DNA of 64,000 bases from Consotaella salsifontis (lineage in GTDB: Bacteria; Pseudomonadota; Alphaproteobacteria; Rhizobiales; Rhizobiaceae). Positions 1 through 10,731 of the stretch are shown piece after piece. Position numbers and translations under genes: made by a program. A model generated the notes under the pieces. That model searched no databases. It saw only the letters and a program-made list of their open reading frames with translations, and had not been told where the DNA came from. The stretch lies in assembly GCF_900167365.1 (NCBI RefSeq), contig NZ_FUXL01000004.1, positions 124,001 to 188,000 of the forward strand. Reading direction: 5' to 3'. Position 1 is the stretch's first letter. Every line of letters starts with the position of its first letter.

Positions 1-228
1 CGCGAGGCAGCCCAGAACGCCAGCGCCATCAATTCCATCCTGGTGGTCCGCTCCACCGCCCGGCGCATCGCCGCGCAGCTCGGCGCGAGCGAAGAGGAGG
101 ATATTGACGCAGTAGCCCGGATGCTGATCAAGGAATGCGCCCGTCTCGGCGTCGCCATGGAATATCAGCCAGCCGACGCCCTGTTGCGCATCCAGCGCCA
201 TGGCGGCGGCGTTCTGCTTGAATGGTGA
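1..228 (+). CDS. Hypothetical protein, 5'-truncated by window edge
   Basis: The frame is open from base 1 and ends in TGA at 226-228, so at least 75 residues of the C-terminus of a longer protein are present. A GTG at 43 could serve as a start, but the reading frame continues upstream without a stop, so truncation is more likely. The visible part is a helical, charged domain with an acidic run (ASEEEDID) followed by a hydrophobic C-terminus ending GGGVLLEW. No family is recognised. It lies upstream of a convergent tRNA gene. Confidence 0.5.
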   Translation, partial: REAAQNASAINSILVVRSTARRIAAQLGASEEEDIDAVARMLIKECARLGVAMEYQPADALLRIQRHGGGVLLEW

Positions 229-288
229 AGGTTCGCCACGCACCGGCCTAGCATTCTGTTCCAGCAGAAAGGCTGATGAAAGACATTT

Positions 289-365
289 TGGTGGGCCCGG
301 CAGGACTCGAACCTGCAACCAAGCGGTTATGAGCCGCCGGCTCTGACCAATTGAGCTACAGGCCC
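289..365 (-). tRNA. tRNA-Ile2 (anticodon CAU, lysidine type)
   Basis: Read on the minus strand the segment folds as a complete cloverleaf: 7-bp acceptor stem GGGCCTG/CGGGCCC, D-arm GCTC...GAGC, a 5-bp anticodon stem closing the loop CTCATAA, TTCGAGTC in the T-loop and an encoded CCA at 289-291. The anticodon is CAT. The anticodon arm followed by CTTGGT resembles bacterial tRNA-Ile2, where TilS converts C34 to lysidine, more than the elongator or initiator tRNA-Met. The Met alternative is not excluded by eye; testing TilS identity elements would decide. Confidence 0.85.
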
Positions 366-586
366 ACACGCATCTGCCCTAGACCAAAGATCGCCGGGCG
401 GCAAGGTCGGCAGCGCAGGCAGACGAGGTCCGGCGGGCGGGAGATCGGACACCCGGCAAGACCGCATGGACGACTGGTTATCGGGGATATCGAAAGGCAA
501 GAGCGAGACGCAGCCTCGCCGCGCACCCTTTTGCCGCATTCTCCATCGACAACAGGCCTCCACATCAAAGGAGACTGTTTCCGATC

Positions 587-1336
587 ATGCGTATCGCCCT
601 CTGCCGCACCCTGCTTCCGCTCGTCATTCTCGCCTCGGCGCCCGCCTGGGCAGAGCAAGGCATGCCCGGCACAGCCGCCAGCTCGCCCAGGGATGTCGCC
701 CGCATCAGCGTCAGCGGCACGGGAGAAATCTCGGTCAAGCCGGATATGGCCGTGACGACCGTGACGGTGCTGCGGGACGCGGACACGTCGCGCGCGGCGG
801 TCGATGCCGTCAACGAGGCAGCGGCCAAGGTTATCTCGGAACTGAAGCAACTCGGGATCGAGGCGCGCGATCTACAGACATCGGATTTCTCGATCTCGCC
901 GCGATACAGCAATCAGGTTCCCTCTCCCGATAGACAGCAGAACCCGGAAATCATCGGCTATGAAGCGCGCAACAGTGTGACGATCCGCATTCGCGATGTC
1001 GCGCGGATCGGCGAGGTGCTGGACCGCGTCGTCACCCAGGGCGTCAACCAGGGCGGCAACATCTCCTTCGTCGTGTCCGACCCGGCGCCGGCGCGCGCGG
1101 ACGCCCGTCGCAAGGCGGTCGAGCAGGCCCGCTCGGCGGCCGAGACCCTCGCCGAGGCAGCTGGCGTCAAGCTTGGCCGGATCCTCTCGATCAATGACGG
1201 CGGCGAAATGGCTCCGATGCCGGTCGCCTTCGCGCAGCGCGGCATGATGAAGATGGAGGACGCTTCCGTCCCGGTCGAGGTCGGGGAAAACACCATCCGC
1301 GCCAATGTCGACATGGTCTTCGAAATCGCCGAATGA
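587..1336 (+). CDS. SIMPL domain (DUF541) periplasmic protein, BP26-like
   Basis: The 249-residue product starts with a Sec signal peptide (hydrophobic stretch LLPLVILASAPAWA, cleavage near residue 22). The mature part has the SIMPL/DUF541 pattern: RISVSGTGEISVKPDMA near residues 39-55, an internal YEARNSVTIRIRDV segment, and a C-terminal EVGENTIRANVDMVFEI strand. In Brucella the related BP26/OMP28 is an abundant periplasmic immunogen that forms large channel-like oligomers, but the function is not settled. The length is normal for the family. It is monocistronic and converges on the gene at 1458-1832, with two hairpins between. Confidence 0.9.
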   Translation: MRIALCRTLLPLVILASAPAWAEQGMPGTAASSPRDVARISVSGTGEISVKPDMAVTTVTVLRDADTSRAAVDAVNEAAAKVISELKQLGIEARDLQTSDFSISPRYSNQVPSPDRQQNPEIIGYEARNSVTIRIRDVARIGEVLDRVVTQGVNQGGNISFVVSDPAPARADARRKAVEQARSAAETLAEAAGVKLGRILSINDGGEMAPMPVAFAQRGMMKMEDASVPVEVGENTIRANVDMVFEIAE

Positions 1337-1364
1337 TTCCGGCGCGCTTCTGACAACAGAAACG

Positions 1365-1399
1365 AAAAGGCCGCGAGCGCCGGGCTGGCTCTCGCGGCC
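1365..1399 (-). terminator. Probable intrinsic terminator for the minus-strand gene
   Basis: A 9-bp perfect stem (1369-1377 with 1391-1399, GGCCGCGAG/CTCGCGGCC) encloses a 13-nt loop. On the minus strand it is followed by TTTTCGTT. It lies between convergent genes ending at 1336 and 1458 and fits best as a terminator of the leftward gene. Confidence 0.55.
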
Positions 1400-1411
1400 C
1401 AAAGGAGCATG

Positions 1412-1444
1412 AGAGGCGGCGCGCCCAAAGGCCCTGCCGCCTCT
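1412..1444. terminator. Second hairpin between convergent genes
   Basis: AGAGGCGGC (1412-1420) pairs with GCCGCCTCT (1436-1444), a 9-bp perfect stem with a 15-nt loop. It sits 13 bases beyond the stop of the leftward gene. There is no good U-tract on either strand, so it may be an RNA-stabilising hairpin rather than a terminator. Confidence 0.35.
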
Positions 1445-1457
1445 TCAGCTCAACTGG

Positions 1458-1832
1458 TCAGCGCATGCGGACCACGGGACAGCCGGGAACGCGGGCGAAG
1501 GTCACGCGGGAATGGTGTCCCCAGCGGCGCCCGGCAACCGTAACCGAGCGGCGGCCGACATCAGCCACATGCGCCCGGTTGAAGCCCATGCGCCCTGCCT
1601 TGAAGAGGGCATCGCGCGGGGAGCAGGTGCCGCGCTGATAGCGCCGGCCGTCATGACGCGGGCCGCCCCTTCCCCATTCCGCGAGGCGAAGATCGGCGCC
1701 CCGGTCGGTCGTGATCGTGATGGAGGCAGAGCCGTGGCGCTCGGCGGCGGCGGCAGGAGCGGCAGCAAGCGTCGTGGCTCCCGCGGCAAGGGCGGCAACG
1801 ACACAGGCGGCACGGGCGAGGGTCTTCAACAT
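1458..1832 (-). CDS. Small secreted basic protein, hypothetical
   Basis: The 124-residue product has a clear Ala-rich signal peptide (residues 1-28, cleavage near AAPAAAA-ERH). The mature part is about 95 residues, Arg/His/Gly-rich and has two cysteines (GTCSPRD and PGCPVVRMR) that could form one disulfide. A segment ARAHVADVGRRSVTVAGRRWG-like in character suggests a short beta-rich domain. No known family is recognised with confidence. It is transcribed alone and converges with the SIMPL gene. Confidence 0.6.
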   Translation of the reverse strand: MLKTLARAACVVAALAAGATTLAAAPAAAAERHGSASITITTDRGADLRLAEWGRGGPRHDGRRYQRGTCSPRDALFKAGRMGFNRAHVADVGRRSVTVAGRRWGHHSRVTFARVPGCPVVRMR

Positions 1833-1954
1833 CTGGGTTCTCCTTTGGCTTCCGTCAGCGGCTCATCGGAGCCGAAGAATGAACACACCTTAGGAGGGGC
1901 TGGCTGAACGGGACCGGAAGGCACCGTTCATCAACCGTTCAGCGCCCGCCGGCC

Positions 1955-2374
1955 TCACCCGCTGGAAAGAAGGGCCGCCAGCGCCGGTCGGTCGTAGGCC
2001 AGGCTGACGCGCGAGAAACACCCTGCGTCGATATCGAAAAAGAGACCCGCCGAAAGCGCGTAGGATTGCCCCCTCGCCTCCGGCAATCCCGATACGGTTT
2101 CCAGATATTCGCCGCGCAGCGTTACCTCGGCGGCGCCACGCGTATCGTTCTGCCCCGTAAAGATCTCCGCATCCGCCATGCGCTCGCGAAAGTATCGGGA
2201 CCGTGTCACGAAAAAGGTATGGAACGCCTCGCGGCCGATGAGGCGCTCGCCCTCACCGGTGTCGAATACGACCTCCTCGTCCACCAGACGGGCCATCGCG
2301 CTCCAGTCGCTCTGATTGAAGGCGTCGATGAAGGCCCTGATCAGCCTGGCGCTTGCTTCCTGTCCCACGAACAA
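1955..2374 (-). CDS. SnoaL/NTF2-like family protein
   Basis: The 139-residue product matches the NTF2-like/SnoaL small alpha+beta barrel: an N-terminal helix (ASARLIRAFIDAFNQSDW), then VDEEVVFDTGEGERLIGREAF, and beta strands with GAAEVTLRGEYL. Such barrels act as small-molecule isomerases or as ligand-binding proteins; the substrate cannot be read from sequence. The start is TTG at 2374 or GTG at 2368, both behind a strong GGAGGAGA ribosome site. It is divergent from the ornithine cyclodeaminase gene. No signal peptide is visible, so it is probably cytoplasmic. Confidence 0.7.
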   Translation of the reverse strand: MFVGQEASARLIRAFIDAFNQSDWSAMARLVDEEVVFDTGEGERLIGREAFHTFFVTRSRYFRERMADAEIFTGQNDTRGAAEVTLRGEYLETVSGLPEARGQSYALSAGLFFDIDAGCFSRVSLAYDRPALAALLSSG

Positions 2375-2606
2375 ATCTCCTCCGGTCGCTCGGTAGGAAG
2401 GATGGCGCCCGGCCGCCTTGCGGCAAGGGCGAGACGGCGCCCGGCGCAGATGCGATCGCCACTGAGCTACTGTTCACTTTGCTCACCCGCCCTTCTCGTT
2501 TCGAACATCCGCCGTGGATTTTTTGCGCATTCACCTCTTCCAGACGACCGCCGAGGCGCACTACCGTCGAAGACTTCTTCCTTTCGTCCTCAAGCACAGG
2601 TTCGCG

Positions 2607-3656
2607 ATGCCGCTCTCCACTCCCTCGCAGAAGGCCCTGGTCCCCTTCGTCAGCGTGGAAAACATGATGCGCTTCGTCCTTCACTTCGGCGTGGAGACGA
2701 TTCTGAAGGAGCTGACAGAGGCAATCACCGCCGACTTCGCCCGCTGGCAGGAGTTCGACAAGACGCCGCGCATCGCCTGCCATTCGCGCGACGGCGTCAT
2801 CGAGTTGATGCCGGTCTCCGACGGGCGCACCTACGGCTTCAAGTATGTGAACGGCCATCCGAAGAACATGGCGGAAGGCCTGCAGACGGTGACGGCGCTC
2901 GGGCTTCTCGCCGAGGTCTCGACGGGATATCCGGTTCTGCTCACCGAGATGACGCTGCTGACGGCGCTGCGCACGGCGGCGACCTCGGCCATGGCGGCGC
3001 GCGCGCTCGCGCCCAAGGGTGCCCGCACGATGGCACTGATCGGCAACGGCGCGCAGGCCGAGTTCCAGGCGCTGGCGATGAAGGCGGTGCTCGGCATCGA
3101 GCGCGTCCGCCTCTACGACATCGATCCGCAAGCGACGGCGAAGGTGGTGCGCAATCTGTCCGGCTCCGGAATCGAAACCCTCGCCTGCGCGAGTTCCCAT
3201 GCGGCGGTCGAGGGCGCCGACATCATCACCACCTGCACCGCCGACAAGCAGTACGCGACGATCCTCACCGACAACATGGTCGCCGCCGGCATCCACATCA
3301 ACGCCATCGGCGGCGACTGCCCCGGCAAGACCGAGCTTCACCGGGATATCGTCGCGCGCTCCGACGTCTTCGTCGAATACGCGCCGCAGACCCGCATCGA
3401 GGGCGAAATTCAGCAGATGGAGCCGGATTTTGCCGTCACGGAGCTGTGGCAGGTCCTCACCGGCCAGACGCCCGGCCGCACCGGCGAGCGGCAGATCACA
3501 CTGTTCGACAGCGTCGGCTTTGCCATCGAGGACTTCACCGCGCTTTCCTATGTGCGCGGAAAGCTGGAAGGAAGCGACTTTTATCAGGAGATCGACCTGA
3601 TCGCCGATCCCGACGAGCCGCGCGACCTTTTCGGCATGCTTCAGCGGGCGCGCTGA
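2607..3656 (+). CDS. ocd: Ornithine cyclodeaminase
   Basis: The 349-residue product converts L-ornithine to L-proline and ammonia, a step of arginine catabolism. The N-terminal part (FDKTPRIACHSRDGVIELMP, then YGFKYVNGHPKN) and the catalytic region VLLTEMTLLTALRTAATSAM match the rhizobial OCD/mu-crystallin family. The Rossmann NAD site is MALIGNGAQAEFQA, near residue 145. HINAIGGDCPGKTELH and DLIADPDEPRDLFGM follow. The start at 2607 gives the family length; the frame is open upstream to 2514, which would add 31 residues that do not fit the family. The 3' end overlaps the convergent kpsS-like gene by 16 bases. Confidence 0.92.
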   Translation: MPLSTPSQKALVPFVSVENMMRFVLHFGVETILKELTEAITADFARWQEFDKTPRIACHSRDGVIELMPVSDGRTYGFKYVNGHPKNMAEGLQTVTALGLLAEVSTGYPVLLTEMTLLTALRTAATSAMAARALAPKGARTMALIGNGAQAEFQALAMKAVLGIERVRLYDIDPQATAKVVRNLSGSGIETLACASSHAAVEGADIITTCTADKQYATILTDNMVAAGIHINAIGGDCPGKTELHRDIVARSDVFVEYAPQTRIEGEIQQMEPDFAVTELWQVLTGQTPGRTGERQITLFDSVGFAIEDFTALSYVRGKLEGSDFYQEIDLIADPDEPRDLFGMLQRAR

Positions 3657-4882
3657 GGCGCGGCAAAGGTCCAGGAGAGGTCGAAGCGCGCGAGGAGATC
3701 AGCGAGCGGGAGGTCGCGGAACGAGCCCTCCACGAGGTAGCAATTGCGGATGTAACGCAGGAAGTCCTCCCGCAGGCGCTCGTCCGGATGCCATTCATTG
3801 AGCCCTGCAATCGCGTTCCGCAGCTCTTCATAGCCGTCGGCATGACGCACGATCCCCTCGACGTTGTAGCAGGCGTTTCCGAGGGTGATTACCTTCTTGC
3901 CGAGCATCAGCCCTTCCATTCCCACCGTCGAATTGATGGTGAGGACGGCATCCGCATCGCGGATGAGGTCTCCCGTCACGCGATCGTTGAAGAAATGGAT
4001 GGCCGGGTTCGGCTCGACGGTTGTCGTCAGCGAGCGCCGAAAACTCGGGTGTTCCTTGATCACGAAGACCGTGCCCGGAACATCCTTGGCAAGCCGCTCG
4101 AGAAGCCGGTGGAAAGCGTGCATGTCCGCGACCCAGGGCGACAGGTTGCGGATCTGCATGTCGCTCGGCACCTGGAAGGGCACGAAGACGTAGCGCGGTG
4201 GCAGCGCCTCGGCGCTGGTGTCGCCCGGGGTGCGCTTGTATTTTCTCCGGTTCAGCGAGCGATCGGCGATATCGGGCCCGAACTCGGCGGCTTGAGCGCG
4301 ATAGAAGGCGGGGTCGCGGGGGACCGAATTGTTGCCGTTGATGCCCTTGGGGTCGACCTGAAGCGTTCCGGGGAAGAAGCCGCCCTCGAGATAGACGCGC
4401 GCCATACCCGTCTCCTCGGCATGAAGCGCAAGGACGTTTTGCGGGACCAGTGAGCCGTTATACACGATCGCGCCGGTATAGGCGTTAGCCCGGCTGGCGC
4501 GCCTCAATTCGTTGAGAAGAAGCAGCGCGCGAAAGGCGACGGAGCGGCGATAGGCGATAGCAAGGGGAGCGAGGTCATAGACCCTCGGCACGGCGATCCT
4601 GCGGCGAGCAAGGTTCTCCCGCGCGACAGCGTTGATGGCGCGCGGCACCCGGCCGAGGGCGGCGCGCAAGAAGGTGGCGATGAGGCCGCCGAGGCTGGCT
4701 TTGGCCTCCCGCCCGATGAGGCGATGGAGGGAGACCGGGATGGTGTCCGAGACTGCGAGCACCGCATCGGACAGCTTCGGCCCGTGGTCGAGACGCAAAA
4801 AGCGGAGAGCAGGGCGCGCGGCGCCGCCCGCCCTCACCGCGTCTCTCACCAGGATCGTCTGCCCATCGCCATTCTCGGCCAT
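3641..4882 (-). CDS. Capsular polysaccharide biosynthesis/export protein, KpsS/LipB-type
   Basis: The 413-residue product has features of the Capsule_synth (KpsS/LipB) family, cytoplasmic GT-B fold enzymes that build the Kdo linker of group 2-type capsules. Seen are YVFVPFQVPSDMQIRN, VFVIKEHPSFRR, DADAVLTINSTVGMEGLMLG and KKVITLGNACYNVEGIV, which together form the typical C-terminal nucleotide-sugar domain. ATG at 4882 is preferred; a TTG at 4918 would add 12 residues. No other capsule gene (kpsC, kpsMT, kpsE) is near, so it is an isolated copy. Its acceptor and donor are unknown. Confidence 0.75.
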   Translation of the reverse strand: MAENGDGQTILVRDAVRAGGAARPALRFLRLDHGPKLSDAVLAVSDTIPVSLHRLIGREAKASLGGLIATFLRAALGRVPRAINAVARENLARRRIAVPRVYDLAPLAIAYRRSVAFRALLLLNELRRASRANAYTGAIVYNGSLVPQNVLALHAEETGMARVYLEGGFFPGTLQVDPKGINGNNSVPRDPAFYRAQAAEFGPDIADRSLNRRKYKRTPGDTSAEALPPRYVFVPFQVPSDMQIRNLSPWVADMHAFHRLLERLAKDVPGTVFVIKEHPSFRRSLTTTVEPNPAIHFFNDRVTGDLIRDADAVLTINSTVGMEGLMLGKKVITLGNACYNVEGIVRHADGYEELRNAIAGLNEWHPDERLREDFLRYIRNCYLVEGSFRDLPLADLLARFDLSWTFAAPQRAR

Positions 4883-5013
4883 GTCCGCCCGCCATTCCCG
4901 TCCAGTTCGACAAGGCAATAATCGTTCCGATCGCCGAGCGACAGGTCCAGATGATCAAGCGGCCGCTTCAGCCCCAATCGAAGGGCGCCGATCAACGAGA
5001 GAAAGAGTCCGGT

Positions 5014-5502
5014 CTACTCGACGCCGAAGACCTCGGCGCAGCGCGAGAAGCTGAAGCCTGCCCCGTCGGTGTCGCGCGTTGCCTTCACGTTGGTGATGAT
5101 GCCCTTCGCATCGGTGGTGATCTGCGCCTCACAGCCGAGCTGCTCTGTGCGCTCCGGACTGACCAGCACCTGGCCCGGAGGAGCAGAGTTGTAGCCCGCG
5201 CCGCCCCCGATGTTGATGACGGTTCTCGGGCCGTACTTGGCCTGAGCCTTCTTCTCCTCCTTCGTCATCGTGCGGTACTGCGCGGGGATGGTGCGCTGGG
5301 TGTCACCCCCCTGCCAAGTGTAGATGATGCCGCCATTATTGAGGGAGAACTGGCTTACGGGCGGGCCGTATTGGGCAAAGAAAGAGTCGCTCGACTGGCC
5401 GATCCAGCGGGATTGAATCGCCTGATTGGCTTCCTCGGTGGTCGTGCATCCCCCGACACCCACCGCCATCGCGATGATGACGACAATCCTCGCTGCTCCC
5501 AT
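5014..5502 (-). CDS. Putative outer-membrane lipoprotein
   Basis: The 162-residue product has a lipoprotein signal: a hydrophobic run (IVVIIAMAVGVGG) followed by the lipobox cysteine in VGGCTTTEE. The mature part has a SmpA/BamE-like beginning (SRWIGQSSDSFFAQYGPPV) and Gly-rich central segment, with a late pair of cysteines (LGCEAQ, FSRCAE). The SmpA-like start suggests a small envelope domain, but no family is assigned firmly. ATG at 5502 is preferred to ATG at 5529 because it gives a normal n-region. It is a single gene, leftward. Confidence 0.7.
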   Translation of the reverse strand: MGAARIVVIIAMAVGVGGCTTTEEANQAIQSRWIGQSSDSFFAQYGPPVSQFSLNNGGIIYTWQGGDTQRTIPAQYRTMTKEEKKAQAKYGPRTVINIGGGAGYNSAPPGQVLVSPERTEQLGCEAQITTDAKGIITNVKATRDTDGAGFSFSRCAEVFGVE

Positions 5503-5625
5503 GCGCGCATCTCCCCGATGAAAGGCCAAGACCTAACCAGCAGGAGAAGGAGCGACAAGTTGGCGCGCCGGAAAGTCACGCCAAATCTGTGGAAAGAGTG
5601 GAGGGAGATGACAGCGCGCCGCAAT

Positions 5626-5906
5626 TCAGCCGAAGAGCCGCTCGCCCTGCTCGTCGATCACCTGATGCGCCTTGCGCAACGAGGCCTGAGTCGCCTCGTC
5701 CTCGCTCTGGAAGAGGTCGGCGCGAATGAGATGGTGCGACTTCAGCTCGCCCCCCACCGCCTTCTCGATCAGGGCCGCCAGCCGGAACTGCGCGCCCTCG
5801 CGCATGGGCGCGGCCTTGACCGTGAAGCCCTTGTAGTCCTCAACGGCGGCGGGCTTGGGCTCGGACGGGGCCGCAGCCCCGCCGAAGAGTTTCTTCAGGA
5901 ACGACA

Positions 5907-5907
<1 letters not shown>
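5626..5907 (-). CDS. HlyU family protein
   Basis: The 93-residue product begins MSFLKKLFGG and has the HlyU-type core EDYKGFTVKAAPMREGAQFR...HHLIRADLFQSEDEA. This short domain family (PF10115) was named after Vibrio HlyU annotations, but it is not an established DNA-binding regulator in alphaproteobacteria. Its ATG overlaps the TGA of rpoD (ATGA at 5904-5907 on the minus strand), so translation is coupled and it is probably co-transcribed with the sigma factor. Length is normal. Confidence 0.85.
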
Positions 5908-7907
<2,000 letters not shown>

Positions 7908-8256
7908 GGATCGTCTTCTCCAATTGACGCGCCTTCAATCGCCGCCGAAGAGCGGATGATGCCGCATCCGTTCCCCGAACATCTCGCGCCGTTCGTAAAT
8001 GCCTGGACGACCTTAATAAATTAGATCATCCCTGAACTGGAACAACGCGAGCAGCGCTTTTCGTAAAAGGCGCAGTCTATTCGTTTTTCAAGATCGTTAG
8101 CCGCGTGAAATCGGGCGTCTGTTCCGATATTATGCCGAAAAGTCAAGATCGCAGATCAATACCCAGCACCGAAAGCGTCGCTGTGGCGTGATCGTCACGA
8201 GCCAAGCGGCGTTCAATTCGTGGAGTCTGCGTCACTATGTCCGTCACATGGGCGGC
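7908..8256. other. dnaG-rpoD intergenic region
   Basis: These 349 bases hold no convincing gene. The part at 8000-8160 is clearly more AT-rich than the flanking genes (for example TTAATAAATTAG near 8013) and most likely contains the rpoD promoter and leader on the minus strand. No sharp -35/-10 pair or hairpin stands out. Confidence 0.5.
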
Positions 8257-10185
8257 TCAATACGTTCGTGCGGGCCGACCCGACAAAACGCCGAAACCGT
8301 CGATCAACGCCTCGGTCCCTGTCAGATCCTCGATTTCCCGCTTGATTTCCACGATCTGGGCGTAGGCGGCCTCGTCTATGCCCGTGCCCAAGGCTTCCTC
8401 GGCCAATTTCAGCTCCTTAGTTAGGGATCGGAATCTGTGATGCAAGTGAAGGGCCTGCCGGATCGCCTCGCGCGCGTCCTCCGGCGCCGCCCCGGCCAGT
8501 GCCGGCCAGCATCGCAGATTGCGCAGGCGCGTCTCATAGGCGTCGAAAACACCGCCGAGCCCGCGCGATCGAAGCTCTTCCACAAGGGCGTCGCGATCAT
8601 CCTCCAGCCTCTCGGCGCAGATGTCGAGCACGCAGGAGCGCAGCCGCTCCAGGTCCCCCGAGGGCAGATCGACGCCAGCGAACTGCTCGAAGGCCTCGTA
8701 GATCAAAGTCGGGTGATTGATGAAGCCGATGATGATGGCCGTCGTGCGCCCGATCGCCGGCTCCGGCGTCTTTCGCACGAGGCCGGAGCGGCTGAGACGA
8801 TCGGAGATGGCCACGCGCCGGCTCGCCCCGCCATGGCGCGGCGCCGGCTCGTTTCGCCGGTATCCCCCCTTGCCGGACGAGCGCCGGGCCGGCTCCGGCG
8901 CAGGACCGAAGAAGCTCGAAAGACGCTCCGCCATGTCCTGGTGATAATGGCGGCGCACGCTTTCATCGCCGATCCGCTGGACCGTCGACTTCAGGCGCTG
9001 TTCGAGATCGGCGCGCCGCTCGGGCGTGTCGAAAAGGCCTCCTTGGGTCTCGCGCATCCATAAGAGGTCGGCGAGCGGGCGCGCCTGCGAGACGAGAGAG
9101 GAAAATGCCTCGCGTCCCTCCTCGCGCACCAGATCGTCCGGGTCCCGTCCCGACGGCAGAAGCACGAAACGCAGCGATCGCCCCGGCTTCAGCAGCGCCA
9201 GCGCCATCTCGGCCGCGCGGTGCGCTGCCTTGAGGCCGGCGGCATCGCCATCGAAGCACAGCACCGGTTCGCCGGCTTCGCGCCAGAGAAGCTCGATCTG
9301 GCGCTCGGTGAGCGCCGTGCCGAGAGGCGCCACGGCGTTCTCGAAGCCTGCTTGGGCGAGCGCGATGACGTCGACATAGCCTTCGACGAGAATCATGGTG
9401 CCGGCGGCTTTGGTGGCGCGGCGCGCCTTGGCGAGGTTGTAGAGCGTCGCGCCCTTGTGGAAGACGTCGGTTTCCGGCGAATTCAGATATTTCGCTGGCA
9501 CACCGGGCTGAAGCGCCCGGCCGCCGAAGGCGATCACCCTTTCCTGTGTGTCGAGGATCGGAAACATGATGCGGTCGCGGAAGCGATCGTAGGACACCGG
9601 GATTTCCGGGCCATGGACGACGAGGCCCGCGCCCTCGATCTCCTCCCGGCCGACGCCCTTGCCGGCCAGGAACTCCTTGAGCCGGTTGCGCCCGTCCGGC
9701 GCATAGCCGATGCCGAAGGCCCTTTGCGTTTCAGGGTGAAGGCCACGATCGCGCAGATAGGCCCGTGCCCGCGCGCCATCGGCCTCAGCCAGCGTGGCGC
9801 GGAAAAACCCCTGCGCCAGACGCAAGGCATCGAAAAGCGTCGTCCGCCGCTCCTCGCGGCGCTCGGCGTCGGCATCGCGGGCGGGCATCGGAAGCCCGGC
9901 CTCGCCGGCCAGCCGCTCCACCGCCTCAGGGAACGAAAGCCCCTCCGCTTCGGTCAGAAAGCGGAAATGATCTCCCGAAACGCCGCAGCCGAAACAGTGG
10001 TATCGGCCTTTCGTATCCTCGCAGTGGAATGACGCGGACTTTTCGCCGTGAAAGGGGCAACAGGCCCAGAAATCACCCTTGGCGGGCTGCGACTTCCTGC
10101 GGTCCCACGTCACGCGGCGCCCGATCACGTCGGAGATGCGAACGCGTTCGCGGATGTCGTCGAGAAAGCTTGCGGGGAACTTCAT
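8257..10185 (-). CDS. dnaG: DNA primase DnaG
   Basis: The 642-residue enzyme makes RNA primers for replication at the fork with DnaB. The zinc ribbon is C43, H46, C64, C67 (CCPFHGEK and YHCFGCG). The TOPRIM catalytic domain shows MILVEGYVDVIALAQAGF and LCFDGDAAGLKAA, giving the acidic metal-binding residues. The C-terminal DnaB-interacting domain is less conserved, as usual. The length is normal for rhizobia. ATG at 10185 places the zinc motif at the usual distance. It is divergent from lrgA and upstream of rpoD. Confidence 0.97.
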   Translation of the reverse strand: MKFPASFLDDIRERVRISDVIGRRVTWDRRKSQPAKGDFWACCPFHGEKSASFHCEDTKGRYHCFGCGVSGDHFRFLTEAEGLSFPEAVERLAGEAGLPMPARDADAERREERRTTLFDALRLAQGFFRATLAEADGARARAYLRDRGLHPETQRAFGIGYAPDGRNRLKEFLAGKGVGREEIEGAGLVVHGPEIPVSYDRFRDRIMFPILDTQERVIAFGGRALQPGVPAKYLNSPETDVFHKGATLYNLAKARRATKAAGTMILVEGYVDVIALAQAGFENAVAPLGTALTERQIELLWREAGEPVLCFDGDAAGLKAAHRAAEMALALLKPGRSLRFVLLPSGRDPDDLVREEGREAFSSLVSQARPLADLLWMRETQGGLFDTPERRADLEQRLKSTVQRIGDESVRRHYHQDMAERLSSFFGPAPEPARRSSGKGGYRRNEPAPRHGGASRRVAISDRLSRSGLVRKTPEPAIGRTTAIIIGFINHPTLIYEAFEQFAGVDLPSGDLERLRSCVLDICAERLEDDRDALVEELRSRGLGGVFDAYETRLRNLRCWPALAGAAPEDAREAIRQALHLHHRFRSLTKELKLAEEALGTGIDEAAYAQIVEIKREIEDLTGTEALIDGFGVLSGRPARTY

Positions 10186-10377
10186 GGGTCCTCCGATAGC
10201 ACGGCGGCCCGCCGATCGGCGTCAAAACAAATTTTCCACATTTTTCCACAGGCAGGACCGCAGGCCAGCCATGCGACTTCTCACAGCGAAACAAAGGTCC
10301 TTCCGTTATATAGGCTCGCGGTTGCGCAATAGCCGGGAGGGGCTCATCCCTCGTTCCGGTTTTACGGGAGTCGAAAC

Positions 10378-10731
10378 ATGCTCGAAGCGCTCACCGCCAT
10401 CTTTCTGTGCCAGCTCGCCGGCGAGCTGGTGGTTGCCGCTCTCGGCCTGCCGCTTCCGGGCCCCGTTATTGGGATGGCGCTTCTCTTCGCCTTTCTGGTG
10501 ATTCGCGGGAGCGTGCCCCAGGGTCTGGAACAGGCGGCAACTGGGCTGCTTTCCCACCTTACCCTGCTCTTCATCCCGGCGAGCGTCGGCGTCATGGTGC
10601 ATTTTCACCGCATCGAGGAGGACGCCCTTTCCATCGGCATCGCCATCCTGGTCTCGACCTTCGCGACAATGATCGTCGCCGGCTGGATCATGCAGGCCAT
10701 GACGAGCAAGAGCCGGAAGGACCGCGCATAA
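10378..10731 (+). CDS. lrgA: CidA/LrgA family holin-like protein
   Basis: The 117-residue membrane protein has four predicted hydrophobic segments and the family signatures PLPGPVIGMALLF and LLFIPASVGVMVHF. CidA/LrgA proteins act with LrgB-type partners in the inner membrane, where they are linked to murein hydrolase control or to export of small acids such as pyruvate or glycolate. Its TAA shares one base with the ATG of the following lrgB (TAATG), so the two genes form a coupled operon. Confidence 0.88.
   Translation: MLEALTAIFLCQLAGELVVAALGLPLPGPVIGMALLFAFLVIRGSVPQGLEQAATGLLSHLTLLFIPASVGVMVHFHRIEEDALSIGIAILVSTFATMIVAGWIMQAMTSKSRKDRA

Noticed and set aside
289-365. Elongator or initiator tRNA-Met
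   Set aside because: The anticodon arm and CTTGGT variable region look more like tRNA-Ile2; kept as an alternative only.
2066-4453. 795-residue plus-strand frame
   Set aside because: Antisense to part of the SnoaL-like and KpsS-like genes and out of frame with ocd; the composition is that of a GC-rich shadow.
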